This document shows, piece after piece, positions 39,890 to 50,464 of a stretch of 58,000 nucleotides of DNA. Within the stretch, counting starts at the first letter, position 1, and each line of letters opens with the position of its first letter. A program made the translations under genes and the position numbers. Origin of the DNA: Diphasiastrum complanatum (lineage: Eukaryota; Streptophyta; Lycopodiopsida; Lycopodiales; Lycopodiaceae); the NCBI GenBank assembly GCA_029204225.1, contig CM055097.1:35158804-35216803 (forward strand), read 5' to 3'. Under the pieces are notes generated by a model that searched no databases, was not told where the DNA came from, and saw nothing but the letters and a program-made list of their open reading frames with translations.

Positions 39890-40306
39890 GGTGTCCAGAT
39901 GTTAAATCCATATGAAGTTAATTAAATGAAAATTTACTTGTAGTTAGCAATCGAGCAGTGTTTCACGGGGCTTCTTGAGTGCGCCTCAAACTATTGAACT
40001 GTAACTGCTTGACCAAAGTTGAGAATCGAATGTACAACAGCAAATCACACTAGGTATGCCAGTGAACAATATAGATCATTGATCTCTAAATTCAACAAGA
40101 CTATCCATTGTTGCTTGTTTTCAGGTCACTAATATTGTTGTAAATCTGCAGACTCTTGAAATGCTACCCCATAGTTTTCTCTTGTGCAGTGTTGTTTAGC
40201 TGCAATAAGCAAACTTTTCTTAGAGGAGATGTGTTCAGATTGGGGTAGAATCAAAGAATGTGATAGCATTCAATGGTTGGCACACACTAAATGCATATGA
40301 ATATAT

Positions 40307-40653
40307 CATAGTTGCCCAGCGTATTTCTAAACACGTTCAGAAATGCGGTTCTGAACAGTGTTTCTGTTTTGGGCCAGCGTTTCTCAGAAACGTTTTTTTT
40401 TTTTTTGATTTTTTGATTTTGGGCAATATGGGTATCAGATTACAGCTCTAATCAAGGGCATTGCATTTATGTAGGTTGCCGAGTGTTTCGGTTACAGTGT
40501 GGTCCAGTTTAGGTGCATCAATCTCTGTTGGATTCTCTCAAGGGGTTCAATTTTTGTAATATATGTCCTTTTTTTTTGTTTTCCAACGATTCTGGATCTA
40601 GAAACGCGTTTTTGAGAATGTTTTTGCCCCGAAACCCGTTTTTGGCAACTATG
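40307..40653 (-). mobile_element. hAT-type non-autonomous element, family copy C
   Basis: Ends CATAGTTGCC...GGCAACTATG. Interior GGGCAATATGGGTATCAGAT ... GTTGCCGAGTGTTTCGGTTA is the reverse of the block in copies A and B. Subterminal GCGTTTCTCAGAAACG palindromes. Flanks GAATATAT and ATATATAT agree at 6 of 8 positions in AT-rich DNA. At 347 bp it is about half the length of A and B. Just downstream of the methyltransferase gene. Confidence 0.8.
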
Positions 40654-40689
40654 ATATATATATGTATATATATTTAAACTTTGTTACAC

Positions 40690-40746
40690 TTTTATGCATG
40701 GGTGAGGGGCCCCATGCATCCTCCTCTCCTCACCCATGCATACACT
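40690..40746. repeat. Perfect 15-bp inverted repeat and ATGCAT-rich hairpins
   Basis: TATGCATGGGTGAGG and CCTCACCCATGCATA are perfect inverted arms around about 21 bp. A second ATGCATG-rich hairpin follows to about 40,825. Confidence 0.8.
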
Positions 40747-41082
40747 TCTTTTAACTAAAAAAGATGGGGAGGAGAATGCATGTATGGGGAAAAGGATGCA
40801 TGGTCCTCTTTCCCATGCATACATCTAAGGGACCCACTCCAAATTCAAATTACCTTTTACCCACACACACAGTGTTTTGAAGGGCATGTACATACTTTCA
40901 TGGTGAAAGGTATTAAACAAAAGGGGCTTTCATTATCAAGGATTTCACTAAATTTGAAGGGTGCTCTAAGGATTTTTTAAATTATCAGACTTTTCACAGG
41001 AAAGGCTGAAATAAAAATGCATTTCTATGAAGGAAAAATCGACTGGGAAGGTTTCAAAACGCAAGCTTGGTGCCCCCCCCCC

Positions 41083-41083
<1 letters not shown>

Positions 41084-41122
<39 letters not shown>
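41084..41122. repeat. (CT)n microsatellite
   Basis: A C-run and CT repeats on the plus strand at the left border of the satellite-like block. Confidence 0.95.
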
Positions 41123-41123
<1 letters not shown>

Positions 41124-41129
41124 TCCACT

Positions 41130-42361
41130 AAAGCATGCATGGCAGACCTACGTGGCATAGCTTAGTTGGATTGCCACACAAGAATATGTCAAGCCTGTGG
41201 CAGATTGCAACATGCCTGCATGGCAGACATCAAGCCTATGTCATGCCTATATGACCTGCCACGCAAGCCTATGATAGGCCTATATGGCTTGCCACATGGC
41301 AAGTCCCAAGCCTGCGTAGTTTGTCTCATGACGTGCCTACGTGGCAACTTGCGAGCCCCCAGCTCTCGCTCTTTAGGTCCACTCAAGCCTACATGGCAGA
41401 GCTTGTCGGCTTGTCACAAGTCTATGTGGTAGCCTGCGACATGCTTGCGTGGTAGACATCAGAACTATGTCATGCCTATGTGTCTCTCTCTAGGTCCACT
41501 CAAGCCTACGTGTTAGAGCCCGGTTGGCTTGCCATACAAGCCTATGATAGGCCTATATGGCTTGCCACATGGCAAACCTCAAGCCTACATGATTTGCCAT
41601 GTGGGAGACCTACGTAGCTTGCCACGTGGTAGTGTGTGAGAGGCTTGGCAGATAGCAGACCACGTAGGTAGAGCCTTGTTGGCTTGCCAGCCTATGATGG
41701 GCGTGGCTTGCCACATGGCTAACCCCAAGCTTGCATGATTTGCCATGTGGCAGCCAGCCTTGGTAGATAGCAGGTCTATGTGGCAAGCCACACAAGCCTA
41801 TGGTAGGCCTACGTGGCTTGCCACATGGCAGCTTTTGAGCCCCACCTCTTTCTCTCTCTAGGCCCACTTAGGCCTACGTGGCAAAGCTTGGTTAGCTTGC
41901 CACACAAGCCTATGTTAGACCTACGTGGTTTGCCACGTGGCAAACCCTAAGCTTGCAGGACTTGCCACGTGGTAGACCTACGTGGCTTTCCACGTGGCAG
42001 CCTGCGACAAGATTGGCAGATAATAGATCTATGACACACCTATGTGGCTTGCTACACAAGCCTTTGGTAGTCCTACGTGGCTTACGACATGGGAAGTACC
42101 AGCCCTACATGGTTTACCACGTGGCAGGTCTATGTGGCTTGCCACGTGGTAGCTTGCGAGCCCCACCTCTTTCTCTCTCTAGGTCCACTCAAGCCTACAT
42201 GGCAGAGCTTGGTAGGCTTGCCACACAAGCCTATGGCAAGCCTATGTGGCAACTTGCAACACGCTTGCATGGCAGACATGAGCCTATGCCATGTCTATGT
42301 GGTCTACCATGGAAGCCTATGGTAGGCCTACATGGCTGGCCACGTGTCAGCTTTCAAACCT

Positions 42362-42401
<40 letters not shown>

Positions 42402-42570
42402 GTTTCTCTATCTCTGGGTCCACTCAGACTTACATGGCAGAGCTTGGTTGGCTTGCCACACAAGCCTATGGTAGGCCTACATGGCTTGCCATGTGGCAAA
42501 CCCCAAGCTTGCATGATTTGCCATGTGGCAACCTATGATAGGCTTGGTAGATAGTAGGCCTATGTGGGCT
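41130..42570. repeat. Satellite-like block built from GCCACGTGGCA palindromic units
   Basis: About 1.4 kb of interleaved short units: CAAGCCTATG(G/A)TAGGCCTA, TGGCTTGCCACATGGCA, AAGCTTGCATGATTTGCCA and GGCAGAGCTTGGTTGGCTTG. Higher-order restarts at GGTCCACTCAAGCCTAC-like sequence occur near 41375, 41492, 41859, 42181 and 42415; the one before 41492 and the later three follow a CT-rich tract. Includes perfect palindromes such as TTTGCCACGTGGCAAA (41929-41944). ORFs here are by-products of the repeats. Confidence 0.85.
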
Positions 42571-42935
42571 GGGTGAGGGTGGGAGTGGGGGGAGGAAGGG
42601 GAGGATTTAGCCTCCCCACACACTCTTTTTTTTAGGGTGGGAGAGAGGGTTACATTCCCCCACCCCTGTCTCCCCCCATTTTTTTGGTGAAGGGAGGTGG
42701 GCCTTGGCGCAACCCCCCTTTACGTTTTTCACTCTCTTGGCAACATGGAGGGGCACGCGCAATGCGTCGTCTCGCAAAAAAATTGAAAATGAAAAGAAGG
42801 TTATGCCACAGACCACGAGGAGGGGGATGATGGCTAAGTAGATCATCAATCGCCCGCTCTGAGCATCATCCACACGTCTCGACCACAAGTCGCCACCCAA
42901 ATTGTCGGCCGCCCGTCAATGATGGGCTAACCCAC
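42571..42935. other. Compositionally distinct G/C-strand-biased segment, unassigned
   Basis: G-rich then C-rich sequence with a 97-codon minus-strand ORF (42607-42900) carrying one hydrophobic segment. No family recognised; probably non-coding. Confidence 0.3.

Positions 42936-42940
<5 letters not shown>

Positions 42941-42971
<31 letters not shown>
42941..42971. repeat. (AT)n microsatellite
   Basis: A short TA run. Confidence 0.95.
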
Positions 42972-42973
<2 letters not shown>

Positions 42974-44250
42974 AACGCATTTCGCTACAAAAATCTTCCT
43001 TTCGTTTTGGAACTTGGAACTCAAGTTATCTAGTTTTCTAATTTTTAGGAAAAACCATTATTCTGGTGGAACTTTTTTGTTTGTTGGTATGCTTTAGGCT
43101 TTGATTGCTAGTCATGAATTCTCTTTACAATTAGGCACCAAATCAAACTTTAGCACCAGTCTGTAATTGCTTGTTCACATAGAACTTGAGACTTAATAAA
43201 GAATAGTCTCAAAAATATCTATGCTCAAATTGAAAGATAGTTTGTCATATTTTTTGAAATACACTATATATTTTTGCAATAATTGCAAGTCTCTTTGGTT
43301 TTTGATACAAATACTCCAACAATATGTATTATAGCAGGCCCCCCATAGCAAGCTACTCCAATAATGCAAAATTTAAGCTAGTCTTTTCAACAATTATGGT
43401 CCATATAGAAACCTTTGTTTGCTCTTAGTGTAGTTTAGCTCATTTACTTCACAGTTCTCCTAAAAAAATCTTGAGGAGAACCAAACAAAGTTAGGGAAAA
43501 GTTATATTTTATTTATTTATTTATTTCGAAAACCCTAACCTTAAAGTATGTGTTTATGTATGTATGTATACATAGAATCTAGTTCAAAGTAGTTTTTAAT
43601 TCATCTTTGCCTTTTGTCATTAACAAGATTCCATGTATTTTAAACACATGACTCCTTTTTTATGCTTTGTTAAGCTACATAGAGTCTTTTCTGCTCGCTT
43701 GTCCATTCAAAGCACCTTGTTTTCGCTACAATAGTGAACATTTACAACAATTTTTTTCGAAGATCTTTGTCTTCCTTGCCCTTTTTGAGGTTAAAAGTTC
43801 AACATCAATCAGTCACACAAATGAGGATGTCTAAGAGAAAAATAATAACCATGGATCTTAATCAATGTTGGTCATGATTTTGAAGTTGTATAGATCAGAA
43901 ATTCTGGAATGAGAAATGAATGCAATCATTTTCTTTATTGGATTGCATTCAAATTTGGTAAATAAGGTATGAGATTTTTATCCGCGTTTCTAGAATTTGT
44001 ATAGTTTGATTGTTTTGTAAGTGTTATCTTGAGTTATTATAATCATGTACATCATAAAGGGTGCGTATGTCATGTTAATGTGGATGTCGTTAGGTTATAA
44101 ACAAAAATCTGGCAATACGTTGAGGGTTAAAAGTGAAACCTATGTCCAATAAGTTATAGGCTCTAGTCTTGACTCTTGGGCATTTGAGTTAACAATGAAC
44201 TTTGGAGCCTTGATTTTCGTCTTGGCATGTACTACATGGGAAATGTCCTA
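42972..44250. other. AT-rich intergenic DNA, nothing recognised
   Basis: No ORF over 60 codons that I could assign and no repeat beyond short TTTA and TGTA runs near 43,510-43,570. Confidence 0.5.
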
Positions 44251-44252
44251 TT

Positions 44253-44369
44253 TTAATTATGTATAATGCTTCTTGGTTTCCAAGGGGAGGCTCGAACGTG
44301 GGACCAAAGAAACTTTGGATGCCAAGCTAACCGGTTGAGCCAACCCCGTTGGGTTAATTATGTATAATG
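44253..44369 (-). mobile_element. Ultra-short tRNA-like SINE, copy 2 (85 bp) with 16-bp target duplication
   Basis: The body is 44269-44353, read on the minus strand. It is flanked by the perfect direct repeat TTAATTATGTATAATG (44253-44268, 44354-44369). It aligns without gaps to copy 1 over all 85 bp with about 10 differences. A-box TGGCTCAACCGG, B-box core GTTCGAGCC; it also ends ACCAAGAAG with no poly(A). Confidence 0.87.
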
Positions 44370-44699
44370 GTGCTAGAGCAACGTAAACCACATGAAACTC
44401 ATGATATTGCAAAACAATTATAATTATGACTAATGCTTAGTCATACATTGTGCTATAAACTGTATATTTGCATGGTTACTTGTCATGGCATGTTGTTACA
44501 GGAACAAGACTACGTTAGTGATTCTCAAATTTTTAGTATATTTGTACAATTGCTTGTCCAATTTTTGAGTATATTTGTATGGTTACTTCTTATTGCATAC
44601 GATTAAGCATAGAATATAACCACCATAATTAGTTTCCATTTTTTTAGCTCGGTAAGGAAGATGTCATGGAAGTGACATATGATGGTTGTAATCGTAAGT

Positions 44700-44723
44700 A
44701 GGAGTTCCGCCTCTAGGAACTCC
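44700..44723. repeat. Small perfect hairpin
   Basis: AGGAGTTCC and GGAACTCCT form a 9-bp perfect stem around six bases. No T-tract; function unknown. Confidence 0.6.
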
Positions 44724-44882
44724 TTATATGAGGAGTTTCACCTATAATAATTACCTCTACTTTTATTAAAAAAAATGATGGGAAAACCTATGACCATACA
44801 AAAAGATTAAAGTATATAAAATGATACCGCAGAACGGCAAAAATGAATTAAGAGCTAAGTAAAATTTAGAATAGTAAATTAA

Positions 44883-47800
44883 TTACTCAAAACCAACTGC
44901 TTGATATAAATCACTAACTAAAATATTTTCACTTATAGGTAATACAGGAAGCCTAGAAGCAGCCGCTCCTACAAATTGAGCTCGTCGAAAAATTGAAAGC
45001 GTCTGTGAATGTTGTAATGCAATAGAAATACGCTGACGGCAGAAAGAAACAATGATGGATGGTAAGGTAATGCTTTGTTCTTCGCGTTTCACCATTAGCT
45101 CCACACATAAAAACAAAAAATCATTAAATTTCTTATGAAGACAACCATATGTTTCCAAGGCAAAGGGGATGAAATCTTCACCACGTGCACGATCATTATA
45201 ATCTCGCTCCTTTTCTTGAACTGCGTGAGATGCAGTGGCCCCTTGCGTGGTGGAAGAACGACGAAAGAGGTCTTGACGAGAGGGATCAACAATGACAACA
45301 TCTCCTAGAGTGCGAATTCCCTCACGTGAGAGAACAAAGTCAACTCGACGTCGAGAAGATTGCGTAGAAGGCCATGTAAAATAATACGTTCTCCACCTGA
45401 GGGGCACCGCATAAGATGAGTACCCAAGGAATCCAACACATGCCCACATGAACACTTAGAGAGACCAATTAACATTGGATGTGGAAGTCCCAATCTGGTT
45501 CAAAGTGTAGTTATAAAAAAGTCATTGTTGAGTTGCAAGAGTGGAAGAAATGGACGTGCAACCAACCAGGCCCATGCAGTTGGACCAACACATGGAAGAA
45601 GATGAGCTTGAATTGCATCAGAAGGTCATTAATAAATTGAACGAAGTAATAAGAGTGAAGAAGCTCCATGATAGTCTTCTGAAAAACCAGTCGCTGATTT
45701 GTCACCAAAGATTCAAAGGGAGACACAAAAGGTTGTACAAGCGGTGGAAGTAAACCTCGAGCAGTGCGAAGAGCGTGTTGAAAAGCAAAATTGCCAGTCT
45801 CCATGTGAGCCACCGAATCAAGAAGAAGAGACTGGTTACCCTGCTGAAACCTGGTAAGTAGTGCAGAGGCAACAAGAGCCCAATTTCCGAGAAAAGCAGT
45901 TGGTGCAATGCAAGCAGTAGACACGAGGCCACCACCTGAGGAGGTAGGAAGAAAAATTTGCTGCTTAAAAAACTGACCTTCACAAGTGTCAAAGGTTCCT
46001 GGCCTCAAAAGATTGACCAAATAAGCCCAGTAAAGTTTCATCAAAATCCCCAAGTAAGGATAATACGTCATGTGAAGGAGAAACACAACATTAGGGGTAG
46101 AATTCAAAATGGGTTGAGCCCTTTGTCAAGATGCTGTTTTTTTTTTTACTTCGCACGCTTTCAATGTCCAAGTGGCCCAATAAATTGTGTCCATTTGTGA
46201 CGAACTATAACAGTGCTTGACGGAGAGAAACTTTTTTGGCTTTCCCGGCCAAAATATGGCAATTTTCAAAAATCTCATCGGGCAGAACAAACGATTGTGA
46301 TTGGACCACCGTTACTGCTCGAATACTCCTTTGCTGCTCGTATTGTACAGTTGAGGTTAATTTGGATTCAATGTTCATGAACGATAGTTAACTAATCCCT
46401 GTAGTTTAAGAACTTCTTGTCATTCTTAGGTATACCTCTCATTCTCTTCGTTCTCATTCGTACTCAGTTTCCATAGACATATTTGCGACACATAATCGGA
46501 GACCAAGATGAACCATTGATGCTATCCATATTTGCAATGAAAAAAATGCAGAAGATCAATGGATACCAAGAATATATCGTAAATATCAATGGATTTTGGT
46601 GCATTCTTCTTCAAAAGACTCTTTTTGAAAAAGAAAAAGATTAGATAACATATATAGAAGCTCTTGGAAAGGAAGGATAATGGATTTCAAATGATCAGCT
46701 GCCGGTTAATCTATCACGAAAGTTTTAGTTCAGCATGCTTATCTTCACAAAGAGCTCAACATTCAGGATTTAAATCCAGATGATAGGACACATGCAATAT
46801 CAATTCGGCGCACAGATGTACAATCTCTCAGGATCTTTTTGGGCTTTCGCACGCTGAACTGATATTAGTACAGATAAGATGTGAACTAAAGGGAATATTT
46901 TTATTTTCAGAGAGAATATTCTAGATTTTCCACTTCGGTGCTTGCAAAGATTTAGAAGTGTGTGGTTGTCCAAAAAACAAAGATCAGTAATGTGAAAAGT
47001 ATGAAGACTTAAATTTGATCCAAAGACTTGACACAACAAACAATGGCCTAAGCAAGAATTTTGCTACTCCCAAAGGCTGAGTAAATACTTCTTTGTTACA
47101 AAAGCCACACAAGAATGCCAAGATCACTGTTACAAGATGCACTGCTTTTGCTATTTGAATGCAACTCCAAACACTGTTACACACCAAAAACTTCACCGAC
47201 AGAAGTTTACTAGCGTAGAATGCGATGAAGATCGCCTTCTCCGAACGCAGCTAGACACTTAAAAGCTCACTAGTAGAAGTTTGCTAGCAAAGAATGCGAC
47301 GAACAGAAGATCGCCTTCTTCTATAGATGTGTTGGCCTGCGGCTGAAGCTTTCCCCCTCGTTTAAATGCACGCTCTGATACCAAATGTTAGAAATTCATA
47401 AATCATAATATGGATGGACAGAGACTAGGATTCGAACCCAGGACCTCCCACATAGTGCTCCCGCGACATATTTTGCAAAGAACATACCAAGATTTCAAGT
47501 CGGCTGAAACATGCAGAGAAATTTCATCTTTCATTATTACAAACACACTTAACTAATTAATGTCTAAAGTTAGAGCTAGTAAACCACATTAGTTAGAATG
47601 CGAGCATTATCGGAAACTCGAAAAACGGCAACCAAATGTTATCGATTTTCATTCTCTCTCTAAAGTCAGACTTCTTAAAGGGCCCATTTTGAGCCCATAT
47701 TTTCCCTAATGCGTAGAAGATAGCCATGATGTTGAGCAAAGCACTGAGTGAGAATTCCAAATGCAACCTGAGAATTTCCAAGCTTTGGCAACATATCCGA

Positions 47801-48415
47801 GTGATGAGCATATCCATCCAGAGCTTCCCGCATAAATGAAGTGACATATCCAAAAGAACCAATGGGAACACCCAATGCCTCAATGCCAAGATGAGGAGTA
47901 ATGAAACTTTCAGGTAAGGAGATATATGTTGGAAGGCCTTTTGGGCACTAAGCAACGCACTTAGACTTGTTCACTGTAAGCCCAATAGAAGAAAGTTGAG
48001 CTGAGAAATGCAAAAAAGCAGGGACGACTTCACTAGCAGGCCCCACAATATGTGTATCATCCGCAATAGAGAGGAATAAACAGGAGGAAAAAGCTGTAGC
48101 TGTAGCATGCAATGCGCGATAATGTGTCAAAGCAAAGAGAGGACCATCTAAGGGATCCCCATGTCGAGTTCCCTCAACAGAAGAAATGGCGGTAACATGA
48201 CTAGAGTATAAAGGAGAAACTTTTAGAATAGAAGCACCGCACAAAGGGAATGAGCATGGCAAGTGTATCCTGAGCACCACGAAGTTCTTGAAATATAGTC
48301 GCTCGAGAAACAAAGTTAAAATCATTAGCAACGTCAACTTGTAAAACTACCAGTCAGTGAAGATCCAAAATAACACGCAAAGCATGAACGACCGTCTTAC
48401 CAGTTGCTCATATAA
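44883..48415 (-). pseudogene. Degenerate LINE with RT and C-terminal restriction-like endonuclease
   Basis: Minus-strand order: VDVANDFNFVSRATIFQELR and LIPFVRCFYS (about 48,350-48,240); EGTRHGDPL and IADDTHIVGP, the RT active site (about 48,064-48,056); GVPIGSFGYVTSF and QVAFGILTQCFAQ (47,870-47,730). After an insertion come GNWALVASALLTRFQQG and FQHALRTARGLLPP, then a zinc knuckle CSCGHVLDSLGTHLMRC (45,454-45,404), then VDFVLSREGIRTLGD (D, 12 residues, D; 45,341-45,300) and FIPFALETYG. A Cys/His knuckle plus D-x12-D is the layout of restriction-like endonuclease LINEs. Several frameshifts and a 5' truncation near 48,415; not functional. Confidence 0.8.
46089..47713. mobile_element. TIR element inserted in the LINE
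   Basis: CATTAGGGGTAG...CAAAATGGG.TGAGCCC at 46,089 is mirrored by GGGCCCATTTTGAGCCC...CCCTAATG ending at 47,713: imperfect inverted repeats of about 32 bp. It separates two LINE parts that are contiguous in the family. Inside are an LTR-like end plus primer-site-like TTTGGTATCAGAGC (minus, about 47,390-47,375), a B-box-like GGGTTCGAATCC (minus, about 47,440), and two AGAAGTTT(A/G)CTAGC ... AGATCGCCTTCT repeats (47,200-47,320). Target duplication unresolved (ACGCATTA/ACGTATTA is one candidate). Confidence 0.5.
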
Positions 48416-48487
48416 GGTACATTTACACGCCATATACGAGTACATGTGAGAGTGACCTATACCATATACACAATGAATGACAAATCC

Positions 48488-48790
48488 TTACATTTTGTCA
48501 TGAAAATACGGGAGGCCCACAAGCAAAACTAGAGTCCATACATCCTCAATAGAAAATTTGACTTCTCCATTGCACCTTAAAAGAATCCAGAGAGGCGGGT
48601 CTAAAGTATCGGGTGGTAATAAGTCCCAGGACTTTGGGGGAGGCAGGACTCTGGCAGAAGTACTTAAAAAGTGCCACGACAAACCTACCACCGGTGCTGG
48701 TGGTTGGTGGCAACTTAGTGGCCCTCCGTCTTGGGATGCAGTCTGGTGGCGTACATCTGAAGCTATGAGTAGTAGACTAGGGTGACGTGG
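48488..48790 (-). pseudogene. Plant mobile domain (aminotransferase-like) fragment
   Basis: Minus-strand translation, partly in one open frame, gives PLWILLRCNGEVKFSIEDVW and LVGLPYF. This resembles the plant-mobile-domain core in which a Gly-Glu pair is followed by TLEDV and LLGLP. Only this core is visible, next to the truncated 5' end of the LINE. Such domains often travel with transposons. Moderate certainty. Confidence 0.45.
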
Positions 48791-49012
48791 AGCCCGTAGC
48801 CTAGGGCCTAGGTTGCAATTTTCTGTATAGCCACATGTGAAGTTCGTTACATCCTGCCACCAAACTGCCGCCTACTCAGTCTAACTGACCTATAACGTGT
48901 GTGATAGTAACCATTGATAAGGATACACGTGGCAAGCGTGACTCGTGGCTCTCATCGGTTGGGCGCTCTCAAAGGTGGCATTCTGTTACTGAGTTGTGAG
49001 TGGTTGTGCAAC

Positions 49013-49609
49013 CCTCGTATCTTACTGGCACGCGATTTTTGGCCCCGCCTCAGTTCCGCTCCCGACACGCGTCCCAGGTGCTCCGATGCTGCTGCTCGCC
49101 CAGTCTGCCCGCCCTGCCCGCCCAGCACTGGCCTCGTCCCTTATTGATTGCCACGTGGCATACCTCTGATTATCCCATAATCTCTTGAGCAGAACTATCT
49201 GCAAAGCATATATAGTGAAACTGCCTTATGTCTCACATGCATGTGTGGGCCTGGATGCTTGTGCTATTCGCAGGGCTTGTTTCCGGCCTTGTGGCGCCGG
49301 TGACAGGGCGCTGTCGCGGCGCCCATGACCGGCATCGGCGGGACCCGTGTCTCCGGCGCCGGTGGCGGCAGCGCACGCAGTCCCCGGTGCCCAGTGTGAC
49401 GCTGCCGTGTGGTCATGTAGTGGCAGGCTGCCTGTGGTACCGGCCCCGGGACGGTCCCGGCGTCGGTGGCAGGCTGCCGCCCGGCCCCGCCTCCTGCGAG
49501 GACTCGAGGCCGGACTCCTTGTCCCCTGCCCGGACTCCACATGTCATGATCTTATTGGAACGGGGCCAAAGCTGTCCCCCGGCTGTCCCCGTGCCAGTAA
49601 TCGACTCTG
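49013..49609 (+). mobile_element. GC-rich MULE-type non-autonomous element, copy 1
   Basis: Starts CCTCGTATCTTACTGGCACG; the last 20 bases are its imperfect reverse complement (14 of 20, the inner 11 perfect). Flanked by 9-bp repeats TTGTGCAAC (49004-49012) and CTGTGCAAC (49610-49618), one mismatch. Inside, in order: GCCACGTGGCA G-box (about 49,150), ATCCCATAAT, CATATATAG TATA-like box (about 49,210), then about 370 bp of very GC-rich sequence with an open frame (49228-49632), and GGACTCCACATGTCATGATC near the end. 9-bp duplications point to the Mutator superfamily. Confidence 0.85.
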
Positions 49610-49802
49610 CTGTGCAACTGCCTCGTCTCTGAAATATTTTAATTGGTTTTTGGATAATAAGAATTTAAAATTGAAAAGTGGTGAAATGTTCAGCCTTTCA
49701 GAATATGTTCTATTTTGAGAATCTAGACAATAATGGGGGGGCGGACGGGCCTTCAAGTTCCATTTTGAAGGGCCTGGTTGCCTGTCAAGTTACGAAGTTT
49801 AT

Positions 49803-49848
49803 GAAGCGCACGTAGGGCGACGTGGACGCTCTCTACGCCACGTCTTCG
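49803..49848. promoter_or_regulatory. Cluster of three ACGT-core elements
   Basis: GCACGTAG, CGACGTGG and GCCACGTC lie within about 40 bp, the last two as inverted arms. ACGT cores are binding sites for bZIP factors such as HY5, a known regulator of RUP genes in Arabidopsis. About 2.1 kb upstream of the RUP-like ORF, so relevance depends on where transcription starts. Confidence 0.4.
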
Positions 49849-49894
49849 ATCAAGCTCTTCTGCTGGCGCTACTCTGTCTGTGATCTGTCTGTAC

Positions 49895-50400
49895 AGGTTT
49901 TAGCGATAGATATCGATTATCGGATGAGGATGAAGATGAAGACGAACAGAGATGAAGAGGCATGAGTTCTTGCGATCGTGCAGGTGAGCAATCGTGAAAT
50001 TTGATACGAACTTCGAACAAATTATTGCAGCGGTCATGTGAATTTGAGCAAATCTGAAAAGACTGAGAAGTAAGTGAATTGTTTCTCTGTCTGTCTGTCT
50101 GTTCACTCGCTTGCATTTAGCGATAGATATAGATTATCGGATGAAAATGAAGATGAATATAAAGATCTAGACGAAAATGATGAACAGGCAAGAGGTGTTA
50201 CGATCGGGGTGAGCAATCGACGTGAAGTTTGATACGGACAAATTATTGCAGCGTTTGTATGTGTGTGTGTGAATATGAGCAAATCTGAAAAGATCCTGTG
50301 GTGAGACTGAGAAGTAATTAAATTGCTGCTTGCTGATGTGAGGAAATCCGATAAGATCGTGTGGTGAGAAGTAATTATTGAAATGTTGCTTGTTGATATG
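49895..50400. repeat. Tandem duplication of about 217 bp upstream of the RUP-like gene
   Basis: Two units starting GCGATAGATAT(C/A)GATTATCGGATGA (about 49,902 and 50,120) continue with AATGAAGATGAA-like, GATCG...GGTGAGCAATCG, GAA(A/G)TTTGATACG, CAAATTATTGCAGCG and GAGCAAATCTGAAAAGA. A third partial unit with GATAAGATCGTGTGGTGAGA follows. Confidence 0.85.
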
Positions 50401-50464
50401 AGCAAATGATCACATGAGTCTCATGAAGACACGCGGTCGTACGTAGTATCATTGCTAATGTTCT

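Noticed and set aside
41953-42554. Overlapping ORFs up to 173 codons in the satellite-like block
   Set aside because: They exist in several frames because the repeat units lack stops; no composition or domain of a real protein.
41130-42570. CRISPR-like array of repeats
   Set aside because: Plant nuclear DNA; the repeats are degenerate and interleaved with no unique spacers of constant length.
47388-47480. A third SINE or tRNA gene (B-box-like GGGTTCGAATCC on the minus strand)
   Set aside because: No matching A-box at tRNA spacing, no clear target duplication, and it differs from the 85-bp micro-SINE; better explained as part of the LTR-like or TIR insertion.
49226-49540. 104-codon Arg/Ala-rich minus-strand ORF
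   Set aside because: Product of extreme GC content in the MULE interior, open on both strands and several frames.
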